Assembly: GCA_029855985.1 (NCBI GenBank)
Contig: JAGSHR010000176.1
Span: 1-5,638, forward strand
DNA from: Candidatus Njordarchaeota archaeon
GTDB taxonomy: Archaea > Thermoproteota > JANJXX01 > Panguiarchaeales > Panguiarchaeaceae
Direction of reading: 5' to 3'
DNA length: 5,638 nucleotides
Position 1 is the stretch's first letter. Each line of letters begins with the position of its first letter. Below, in pieces: positions 1 through 4,663 of the stretch. Position numbers and translations under genes: made by a program. Below the pieces are notes generated by a model. That model was not told the DNA's origin and searched no databases. It worked only from the letters and a program-made list of their open reading frames with translations.

Positions 1-101
1 CCTTTTGGACCCCGTCTAACAGGCAGCTTAAAGCCAACAGACTTAGCTAACCTAAAAACACTTAACACAATACTTATATAGTCAATATCCCATACTTGCA
101 T
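1..101 (-). CDS. 5' part of a minus-strand gene, possibly a transposase N-terminus (partial, runs off left edge)
   Basis: Reading leftward from an ATG at 101-99, the frame stays open for 33 codons to the window edge. The peptide starts MQVWDIDYISIVLSVF and continues with a basic segment LAKSVGFKLPVRRGPKR. Upstream in the same frame there is no other start before a stop at 143-141, so this ATG is the only good start. Codon choice (GTT, TTT, AGG, TTA) resembles the neighbouring plus-strand gene. A short amphipathic helix followed by a Pro-Arg-Arg-Gly-Pro-Lys-Arg stretch is reminiscent of the N-termini of some archaeal IS4/IS5-type DDE transposases. That is a resemblance from memory, not a match: the catalytic part lies outside the window. 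A GGAG lies at 116-113, 11 nt before the ATG, partly inside a predicted stem. That it is coding is fairly likely; transposase is a guess. Confidence 0.55.
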   Translation of the reverse strand, partial: MQVWDIDYISIVLSVFRLAKSVGFKLPVRRGPK

Positions 102-106
102 ATGGG
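89..106. repeat. Small hairpin over the minus-strand start codon
   Basis: CCCATA (89-94) and TATGGG (101-106) form a 6-bp inverted repeat around a 6-nt loop. In the minus-strand transcript the ATG at 101-99 begins inside this stem. Its G residues at 104-106 are also used by the larger helix 103-111/165-173, so the two structures cannot form together. This is visible complementarity only; no function is shown. Confidence 0.4.
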
Positions 107-173
107 GGGAGTCTCCTAGAAGCCCCTTTAGATGTATTATCTAAGTAATACGTCCTTTAAAAGGCTCCCCCCA
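103..173. repeat. Large GC-clamped imperfect inverted repeat / potential structured RNA
   Basis: TGGGGGGAG at 103-111 is perfectly complementary to CTCCCCCCA at 165-173 (9 bp, six of them G-C in a row). Inside lie a second helix, 125-129 with 160-164 (CCTTT/AAAGG), and a third, 131-139 with 146-154 (9 bp including one G-T, closing a 6-nt loop). The whole folds as one long interrupted hairpin. It would form in either strand's transcript or as a DNA cruciform. I looked for tRNA signatures (T-arm GGTTCRA) and for C/D boxes and found neither. An H/ACA guide is not convincing because no ACA follows the stem at the right distance. It could be a 5'-leader structure of the minus-strand gene, a mobile-element end, or a small RNA. 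Confidence 0.5.
154..164. promoter_or_regulatory. Palindromic TATA-like box of a divergent promoter
   Basis: CCTTTAAAAGG is an 11-nt palindrome with a single central base, so it presents a TATA-like TTTAAAA/TTTTAAA core on both strands. Archaeal transcription usually starts about 25 nt downstream of the box. That predicts starts near 185-190 for the plus-strand membrane operon (ATG at 223) and near 128-133 for the minus-strand gene (ATG at 101). Both distances are reasonable. The box is the only strong TATA-like element seen centrally in this gap. Assignment is by position and composition only. Confidence 0.5.
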
Positions 174-190
174 CCTTCACTAAGCTACAA

Positions 191-222
191 GTTAGACGAA
201 TTCAAGTCAAAAGCCGTCTAAC
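191..222. repeat. 8-bp inverted repeat ending at the ATG of the membrane operon
   Basis: GTTAGACG at 191-198 is the exact reverse complement of CGTCTAAC at 215-222, with a 16-nt spacer. The right arm ends at the base before the ATG at 223. If transcription starts about 25 nt after the TATA-like box at 154-164, almost the whole 5' leader is this hairpin. A third copy of CGTCTAAC lies at 13-20, inside the partial minus-strand gene. Possible roles are an operator for a dimeric regulator or a leader hairpin; chance is not excluded. Confidence 0.5.
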
Positions 223-1428
223 ATGGATAAAAGAAAGAGAAAATATGAAATAAGGCCAATTTTAAAGTTATATTTATATTGTTTTTTTCTGGTTTTATAT
301 TTTATAGTTTTGTTGCTGTGTTTTCTGTTATTTTGGTGTTGTTTTATGCCTGTTCCGCCGTTAGAGCATTTGGTTGGTTTAGCTCTCGTTGGTTTCATTG
401 TTTTCTTTATTATTGGTTATAGGAGGAACCAAGCGGGGCGTCCTGAGGTTATTGAGATTGTTAGGGAGGCTTACTCGAAGTTTTTCGGTAGGCCTTTTAC
501 TAGGAAGGATTTGGAGCTCGCTGTTGAGCCTGAGTTGAAAGATTTTATTGATGAAGCTATAGAATTTATGGAAAGGAATGATCTAGTGATTAAGAAGGGT
601 AGTAGGTATGAGTTTAAGGAAGGCTTTTTGTTTATGAGTGAGGAGAAGTATGAGGAAGCGAAGAGGGTTCTCGTTGGGGATAGAATTCTTTATGGGAGTT
701 ACCAGCACTTGATTTTGACTAGGCCGTGGTTGTTGTTGATTCCTGGTTCGATTATTATTTTAGCAGTTGTCTTTGTTTATTTGGTTTACACTAATAGCTT
801 CGGTTTGTATGATAAGTTTAATTCTGCGTTGGGGGATGTTGTTTCGTTGGATTTGTTCTTTATTTTCATTATTGCTTATGCTTTTGTCGTTGCTGAAGCG
901 CTGTTGAGGTTTATTAGGACTTTTGGTGAGCAAATATACACTGTCGTGGTGGGGGAGAAGGGTGGTATAATATTTGTTGAGCACGTTGGTGGCGGTTTTG
1001 AAGGCAGGATTTCCAGGGGTCAAATTAGGGATGTTAGAGTGAAGATAACGCCTTTCCAGAGGTTGTATAGTTTGTTTGCACCGGTTCCCATAGGGAATGT
1101 GATTGTTATATACACGGGGCCTAAAGAGGAATTAGAGATTAAAGAGGAGGAAGAGAAGGAAAAGAAACTTGAGGAGAAGAGAAAAAAGCGTAAAAAATCT
1201 GAGGATGATGGCAAAGTTAAGACATCCTTCTTGAGACCAATTAAAAAATACAGGAAGGGTGGTTATAACCACATAGAGTTCCAGAATATCCCGTATCCAA
1301 ACTTGCTTGCTGGAATTATTAGGGGCGTTATGCTTAGGAGTCTTGGTTGGAGGTTAAGGCACGCTGAGAGGATCGCTATGTGGAGAGTTGCGAGAGGTGG
1401 TGGTGCAGCAGTTATGATTGGGAGGTGA
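223..1428 (+). CDS. Membrane protein with winged-helix-like segment and bacterial-PH-like (bPH2) domain
   Basis: This is a 401-residue protein of unknown function. Two hydrophobic segments come first, at about 14-41 (rich in Phe, Leu and Cys) and 47-66. A soluble part at about 75-150 follows; its helix pattern and basic turn (RPFTRKDLE, then NDLVIKKGSRYEFKEG) look like a winged helix. Two more membrane segments lie at about 169-189 and 209-228. Residues 238-299 resemble the bPH2/DUF304 membrane PH-like fold: strand pairs, then GQIRDVRVKITPFQRL and GNVIVIYTG. A strongly charged Lys/Glu linker at about 301-337 separates it from a basic C-terminal part. The ATG at 223 has no ribosome-binding site, which fits a short-leader first gene. 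The stop codon overlaps the ribosome-binding site of the next gene, so the two are co-translated. PH-like is moderately supported, winged helix weakly; no substrate or partner can be named. Confidence 0.75.
   Translation: MDKRKRKYEIRPILKLYLYCFFLVLYFIVLLLCFLLFWCCFMPVPPLEHLVGLALVGFIVFFIIGYRRNQAGRPEVIEIVREAYSKFFGRPFTRKDLELAVEPELKDFIDEAIEFMERNDLVIKKGSRYEFKEGFLFMSEEKYEEAKRVLVGDRILYGSYQHLILTRPWLLLIPGSIIILAVVFVYLVYTNSFGLYDKFNSALGDVVSLDLFFIFIIAYAFVVAEALLRFIRTFGEQIYTVVVGEKGGIIFVEHVGGGFEGRISRGQIRDVRVKITPFQRLYSLFAPVPIGNVIVIYTGPKEELEIKEEEEKEKKLEEKRKKRKKSEDDGKVKTSFLRPIKKYRKGGYNHIEFQNIPYPNLLAGIIRGVMLRSLGWRLRHAERIAMWRVARGGGAAVMIGR
1421..1428 (+). promoter_or_regulatory. Strong ribosome-binding site that fixes the start of the second membrane gene
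   Basis: GGAGGTGA is the full archaeal Shine-Dalgarno complement and includes the TGA stop of the upstream gene. It lies 5 nt before the ATG at 1434. It decides between this ATG and an earlier in-frame ATG at 1380, which would overlap the upstream gene by 49 bases and has no such site. Confidence 0.85.
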
Positions 1429-1433
1429 GAAAT

Positions 1434-2009
1434 ATGGTGAGTTCTGCCGCGACAGAGGATGAATTGGATGAGATTATTAAGAGTTCTCTCGAGGGGCCAT
1501 GGAGGTTAAATTTGATCGTGCAATTCATGACATTTGCTATCGTGGAAGTTATTGTTGTGGCGTTGATTAGGAGTACTGGTATATCAGAGGCCGCCCAATT
1601 TACTTACTTTATTATTTCGCTGGCAGTGTTTTTCCCAGCAATTGTTAGGGCTTATCATAGGATCCTTAAGAGCTTGGCTTATGGTTTATATGGTGCCGCT
1701 GTTTTAGTGATTGCATATAACTTGGTTTACTATTTTGATTTGCAGTTGACTAGGTTGACGGATATATCCTTGTACATCTTAATTCTATTGATGGTGAGCA
1801 TTATTCTTTTGAGGCATATAGCGGTGGAATTTAGAGTCACGAGGTCTACAGTTGTTTATGTGTTTGATGCGACAGTGACAGTGATATTCTTTATTTTCTC
1901 ATTGGTGTTCTTTGTGCTTCTTTTAGGTGACGTTATAACGGGGATACTGGTGTCCATTGTGTTAACTGTTATATTTGGTTACTCGATTCTTCCAGAACAC
2001 ATAGTTTAA
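1434..2009 (+). CDS. Polytopic membrane protein of unknown function
   Basis: This is a 191-residue protein that I do not recognise. A short acidic N-terminus (EDELDEII at about 8-15) precedes five or six membrane-spanning segments, at roughly 25-45, 56-72, 80-101, 111-127, 138-164 and 167-186. Short basic turns (RAYHRILKS at 72-80, RHIAVEFRVTRS at 127-138) separate some of them and probably face the cytoplasm. There are no Cys, no obvious metal-binding or catalytic motif, and no large soluble domain. The start is the ATG carried by the GGAGGTGA site; the frame is open upstream to 1380, but that extension (CERWWCSS) looks like overlap of the preceding gene. It begins 5 nt after that gene's stop, so the two membrane proteins probably act together, perhaps as one complex. 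It converges on the thioesterase gene with a 15-bp gap. Confidence 0.75.
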   Translation: MVSSAATEDELDEIIKSSLEGPWRLNLIVQFMTFAIVEVIVVALIRSTGISEAAQFTYFIISLAVFFPAIVRAYHRILKSLAYGLYGAAVLVIAYNLVYYFDLQLTRLTDISLYILILLMVSIILLRHIAVEFRVTRSTVVYVFDATVTVIFFIFSLVFFVLLLGDVITGILVSIVLTVIFGYSILPEHIV

Positions 2010-2024
2010 ACATTCCTTAGTTCA

Positions 2025-2423
2025 CTATTTTTTCTCTATTTTTTGGTTTTTATCTGCAAATCTCTCTAGGTTAATTATGTATCGCTCGTGATATCCTTCT
2101 CCAATTATTGTTTCTTTCATTTTAGCTTTCACTTTTAGTTTTATTTTTCTTTTTTCTTGACTGACTATTTCAGCCGTGACATCTACTTCGCTGCCGAGAG
2201 GGGCTGGTTTTAAATGGTAAATGTCTACGTGGTAGCCGACTGTAGTGTATCCACTGGGCATGTACTCATCGAGTAGTTCTCGGGATACGTTTTCCATCCA
2301 CGCGATCATTTGGGGTGTTGAGAGAACGTTCACGTTCCCGCTTCCCAAAAAACTGGCGAGGTGTTCTTCCCGTACTGTGAATTTTTTTGTTTTTCTCTTG
2401 CCGATGGGGACTCTTATCTCCAT
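2025..2423 (-). CDS. FlK-like hotdog-fold acyl-CoA thioesterase
   Basis: A 132-residue single hotdog domain, the usual size for this family, expected to hydrolyse an acyl-CoA thioester in the cytoplasm. Compared with fluoroacetyl-CoA thioesterase FlK as I recall it, the catalytic spacing is conserved: Thr36, Glu44 and His70 match FlK Thr42, Glu50 and His76, and GxGxHER ending at Arg114 matches the FlK motif ending at Arg120. The FlK gate residue Phe36 corresponds to Asn30 here, so fluoroacetyl-CoA selectivity is not expected and the acyl substrate is unknown. The ATG at 2423 is chosen because GAGGTGA at 2438-2432 sits 8 nt upstream. A GTG at 2435 would add four residues, but it lies inside that site and has none of its own. 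It is the last gene of the coaBC operon, with the ribosome-binding site overlapping the previous stop. The C-terminus is lysine-rich. Confidence 0.85.
   Translation of the reverse strand: MEIRVPIGKRKTKKFTVREEHLASFLGSGNVNVLSTPQMIAWMENVSRELLDEYMPSGYTTVGYHVDIYHLKPAPLGSEVDVTAEIVSQEKRKIKLKVKAKMKETIIGEGYHERYIINLERFADKNQKIEKK
2028..2051 (+). terminator. Oligo-T terminator of the plus-strand membrane operon
   Basis: After the TAA at 2007-2009 the plus strand carries T6 at 2028-2033, T6 at 2039-2044 and T5 at 2047-2051. Such U-tracts are the usual archaeal termination signal. They lie inside the 3' end of the convergent thioesterase gene, where they encode its lysine-rich tail on the other strand, so both functions share the same bases. 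Confidence 0.55.
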
Positions 2424-2431
2424 TGTGAGGC

Positions 2432-2438
2432 TCACCTC
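2432..2438 (-). promoter_or_regulatory. Ribosome-binding site deciding the thioesterase start
   Basis: On the minus strand GAGGTGA reads from 2438 to 2432, overlaps the TGA stop (2439-2437) of the amidohydrolase gene, and lies 8 nt before the ATG at 2423-2421. The alternative GTG start at 2435-2433 is part of this site itself, which makes it unlikely to be used. Confidence 0.75.
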
Positions 2439-3261
2439 ATTGGATTAAGTTAATTTGAAAGCTTGTTTTTAATACTTCTTCTAACTTTCGGATTTCAGTT
2501 TTCCTCTTATTCCTTAAACCCCTCGATGTAGAATAGTTGATCTCTATTAGTTTGGTTTTTTCACCTCTCTCAAATTCCTCTATTATCCTTGGTTTCACGA
2601 TGCCTAAATGAGTCTTTTCTGGGATTAGAGCTATGGAGTGTCCGTTGTATTGTCCAGGGTAATACGTGTTTAATCCAATTATGGGCACTCTGTTCTCTAG
2701 TACCCTTGCTGCTAGGTAAATGTGCCACATGTCTTCTCCCCCAGAAACAATCCTAGCGGGGTTCACGATTATATCGGCCCCATTTTTAACTAATAATCTG
2801 GCTATTTCAGGGAAGTTTGCGTCGTAGCATATCATTGTAGCCACAATCGCGTTTCCAATCTTTAGCATTTTGAATTCTGGTTTTGTGTTGAAGTATTCTT
2901 TTTCGATCTCGAATAGGTTTATTTTGTATTGTTCTCCTAACAGTTTGCCTTTCGGGGATATTATGGGAGCGACAATGTATTTCTCTCGGTCTTCGGTCTT
3001 GTAAAGTGCGCCCCCAATTATGTAAGCGTTTACTTCTTTTGCTTTTTCGGATAAGAATTCTATTATGTTATCATAGTTTTCTATTAGTTCATTGACCTTC
3101 TTTATTATCCCTAAAATGTGCCAACTCTCTGGTAGAACGACCAATTGCGTCTCTAGGGGCATCGAAGAGAACATTAAGCTTAGGGAGTCCAAGCTTTCCT
3201 TTAACTCTTCTCTTAATCTCGTTTGAATCGCGGTTATTTTTAATGATTCAGTTTTACTCAT
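2437..3261 (-). CDS. Nitrilase-superfamily (carbon-nitrogen hydrolase) amidohydrolase
   Basis: A 274-residue, full-length single-domain enzyme of the carbon-nitrogen hydrolase superfamily, which cleaves C-N bonds of amides, carbamoyls or nitriles through a Glu-Lys-Cys triad. All three are present in the right contexts: Glu45 (VVLPESW), Lys113 (GEQYKINLF) and Cys145 (MICYDANFPE). They are followed by GADIIVNPA and the late AARVLENRVPIIGLN segment. The substrate cannot be read from sequence. The superfamily includes omega-amidase, beta-ureidopropionase and the vanin/biotinidase branch with pantetheinase. The start is an ATG preceded 5 nt upstream by GGAG at 3270-3267. The gene overlaps the end of coaBC by 8 bases (ATGAGTAA) and its stop overlaps the ribosome-binding site of the thioesterase, so it is translationally coupled on both sides. 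Coupling to CoaBC suggests, but does not show, a role near CoA or pantothenate metabolism. Confidence 0.9.
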   Translation of the reverse strand: MSKTESLKITAIQTRLREELKESLDSLSLMFSSMPLETQLVVLPESWHILGIIKKVNELIENYDNIIEFLSEKAKEVNAYIIGGALYKTEDREKYIVAPIISPKGKLLGEQYKINLFEIEKEYFNTKPEFKMLKIGNAIVATMICYDANFPEIARLLVKNGADIIVNPARIVSGGEDMWHIYLAARVLENRVPIIGLNTYYPGQYNGHSIALIPEKTHLGIVKPRIIEEFERGEKTKLIEINYSTSRGLRNKRKTEIRKLEEVLKTSFQINLIQ

Positions 3262-4522
3262 TTTTACTCCTTCCTAGCATTTGAGTAATATAATCTAAAA
3301 TTATTTTGGCGATCTCTCTTTTTTTAGCACGAGGTACTTTAATAATTTCTTTGTTTTTGTTAACTATGTAAACTTCGTTTTCATCGGAGTCGAAGCCGAT
3401 ATTTTTCCTTGAAACGTCGTTTACGATTATAATATCAGAGTTTGATGTTTTTAGTCTCTCATAAGCTCTATTGATCAATTCTTTCTCTGTTAAACCATAC
3501 TCTGCTTTAAATGAGACGAGCATCGTTTCAGGTGACACTTCTTTAACCATATCTATTATCTTTGGGGTCAAACTGAACTTCACTGTTAATCCATTTCTCA
3601 ACGAGTCTGTCTTTATTTTTTCCGTTGATGTTTTTTCGGGTTTTAGATCTGCGGCTGCGGCTGTAGCAATTACAATGTCTATCTTATCGCGTTTCAAGAG
3701 TTCCTTAGTTGCGTTGTACATTTCCTCTGTTGTCTCTACCTGAATTAGCTCCCCAATGTACATTGGAGGTTTTATTTTGCACCTGCCGCAAACTATGTAT
3801 ACTTTTGCTCCCCTGTACCAGGCATTTCTCGCGATTTCTATTCCCATTTTACCAGAGCTCTTGTTTGTTATGATTCTAATTGGGTCAATATATTCTAGGG
3901 TTGGACCTGCTGTAACTAACACTTTCAAGTCTTTCATGTCTTTACTGTAAACAGCTTTGATCACGTGGTCCACGATTTCGGTTATGTCAGGGATTTTAGC
4001 TTTTCCTTCTACAACAATAGGCTCTATAAACTTTATGCCCAGGCTCTCTAGTTTTTTCTTGTTCTCCTGGAGGATGGGGCTCTCGTACATTACTTCATGC
4101 ATTGTTGGGACAATTATAATTGGTTTATTCATTCCCATTGCTGTTAATAATGTGGCTGATACCACATCATCCGTGATACCATTTGCTATTTTCCCTATGA
4201 TATTCGCTGTTGCTGGTGCTACAAGCACTAAGTCGATGTCTTCATAAAGGGGAGTTAAGTGCTCCATTTCCGCTGTTATCTCTCTAAGAGGTTTGATTCC
4301 GGTTGCCCAGTGAAGAGTGAAGGGATGAATGATTTTTTCTGCCCCTTGGCTCATGCAGGGGATAACAATTGCTCCATGTCTAATTAGTGCACGTGCTAGA
4401 TCTGGGCTTCGATACGCGGAGATGCTTCCTGTTACGCATAATAAAATCTTTTTATCTGCTAATTCGCTTCCCCAGGTTCCCAGGATGTCATAGGGTGACT
4501 TTTTATTACTATTGTTCACCAT
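3254..4522 (-). CDS. coaBC: Bifunctional phosphopantothenate-cysteine ligase / phosphopantothenoylcysteine decarboxylase
   Basis: A 422-residue fusion that makes 4'-phosphopantetheine for coenzyme A in two steps: ligation of 4'-phosphopantothenate to cysteine (CoaB), then FMN-dependent decarboxylation (CoaC). The CoaC half (about 25-190) shows the flavin loop KILLCVTGSISAYRSPDL, the catalytic His88 before LVLVAPATAN, and PTMHEVMYESP at 139-149. The last is the archaeal form; bacteria have PxMN here. The CoaB half (about 198-415) shows TAGPTLEYIDPIRIITNKSSGKMG, AAAADLKP and the KIKT lysine segment at 302-305. In the substrate-clamp region (about 166-180, VEGKAKIPD) there is no cysteine where bacterial enzymes have one. 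The start has only a weak GGGAT upstream but gives the short N-terminal extension seen in other archaeal CoaBC. First gene of the minus-strand operon. Confidence 0.95.
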   Translation of the reverse strand: MVNNSNKKSPYDILGTWGSELADKKILLCVTGSISAYRSPDLARALIRHGAIVIPCMSQGAEKIIHPFTLHWATGIKPLREITAEMEHLTPLYEDIDLVLVAPATANIIGKIANGITDDVVSATLLTAMGMNKPIIIVPTMHEVMYESPILQENKKKLESLGIKFIEPIVVEGKAKIPDITEIVDHVIKAVYSKDMKDLKVLVTAGPTLEYIDPIRIITNKSSGKMGIEIARNAWYRGAKVYIVCGRCKIKPPMYIGELIQVETTEEMYNATKELLKRDKIDIVIATAAAADLKPEKTSTEKIKTDSLRNGLTVKFSLTPKIIDMVKEVSPETMLVSFKAEYGLTEKELINRAYERLKTSNSDIIIVNDVSRKNIGFDSDENEVYIVNKNKEIIKVPRAKKREIAKIILDYITQMLGRSKNE

Positions 4523-4590
4523 TAATATCCCTTTAATTTTTCAATGAGTAAGGAGTATTGTCTTGGAAGTTTTTGGTGAAATTTCAATTA

Positions 4591-4598
4591 TATTTAAA
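4591..4598 (-). promoter_or_regulatory. Candidate TATA box for the coaBC operon
   Basis: On the minus strand this reads TTTAAATA, close to the archaeal TATA consensus. It predicts a start near 4570 and a leader of about 45 nt before the coaBC ATG at 4522. No clear BRE purine run precedes it. Placement is by sequence and distance only. Confidence 0.45.
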
Positions 4599-4608
4599 GC
4601 AGTTCTAA

Positions 4609-4616
4609 TTTATAAT
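4609..4616 (+). promoter_or_regulatory. Candidate TATA box for the RPA-like gene
   Basis: TTTATAAT in an AT-rich stretch predicts a start near 4638-4640 and a leader of about 25 nt before the ATG at 4664. The overlapping TATATTTAAA at 4589-4598 is an alternative but would give a longer leader. The two candidate boxes lie back to back in the 141-bp gap shared with coaBC. Confidence 0.4.
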
Positions 4617-4663
4617 TAATATGATATTGAATCAAATCACAAAAATTGTTTAGGGCTATGTGA

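Noticed and set aside
103..173. tRNA gene with a GGGGGGA acceptor stem and an encoded CCA
   Set aside because: The length and a 7-bp acceptor fit, but there is no T-arm GGTTCRA consensus, no proper D-arm, and the inner helices are in the wrong places.
103..190. C/D or H/ACA guide RNA
   Set aside because: No RTGATGA/CTGA boxes are present, and no ACA/ANA box follows the lower stem at the required distance with a convincing guide pocket.
207..398. 63-codon minus-strand open frame opposite the start of the membrane gene
   Set aside because: Its Lys/Asn-rich sequence mirrors the hydrophobic N-terminus of the plus-strand gene, and it has no ribosome-binding site.
760..1214. Minus-strand open frames at 760-1023 and 1020-1214
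   Set aside because: They lie opposite the plus-strand membrane gene; the second is a Ser/Phe-rich mirror of its Lys/Glu linker, a typical shadow.
1380..1433. N-terminal extension of the second membrane protein starting at 1380
   Set aside because: The 18 extra residues overlap the upstream gene in another frame and have no ribosome-binding site, whereas the ATG at 1434 has a full GGAGGTGA 5 nt before it.
2424..2435. GTG start of the thioesterase at 2435
   Set aside because: The GTG is part of the GAGGTGA ribosome-binding site serving the ATG at 2423 and has no site of its own.
2245..2448. 67-codon plus-strand open frame opposite the thioesterase
   Set aside because: It is antisense to the conserved catalytic core of the thioesterase and is Ser/Arg-rich with no family resemblance.
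3471..4247. Three plus-strand open frames opposite coaBC (3471-3743, 3756-3950, 3957-4247)
   Set aside because: They are antisense to a strongly conserved CoaBC sequence, have no promoter or ribosome-binding site, and encode no recognisable protein.
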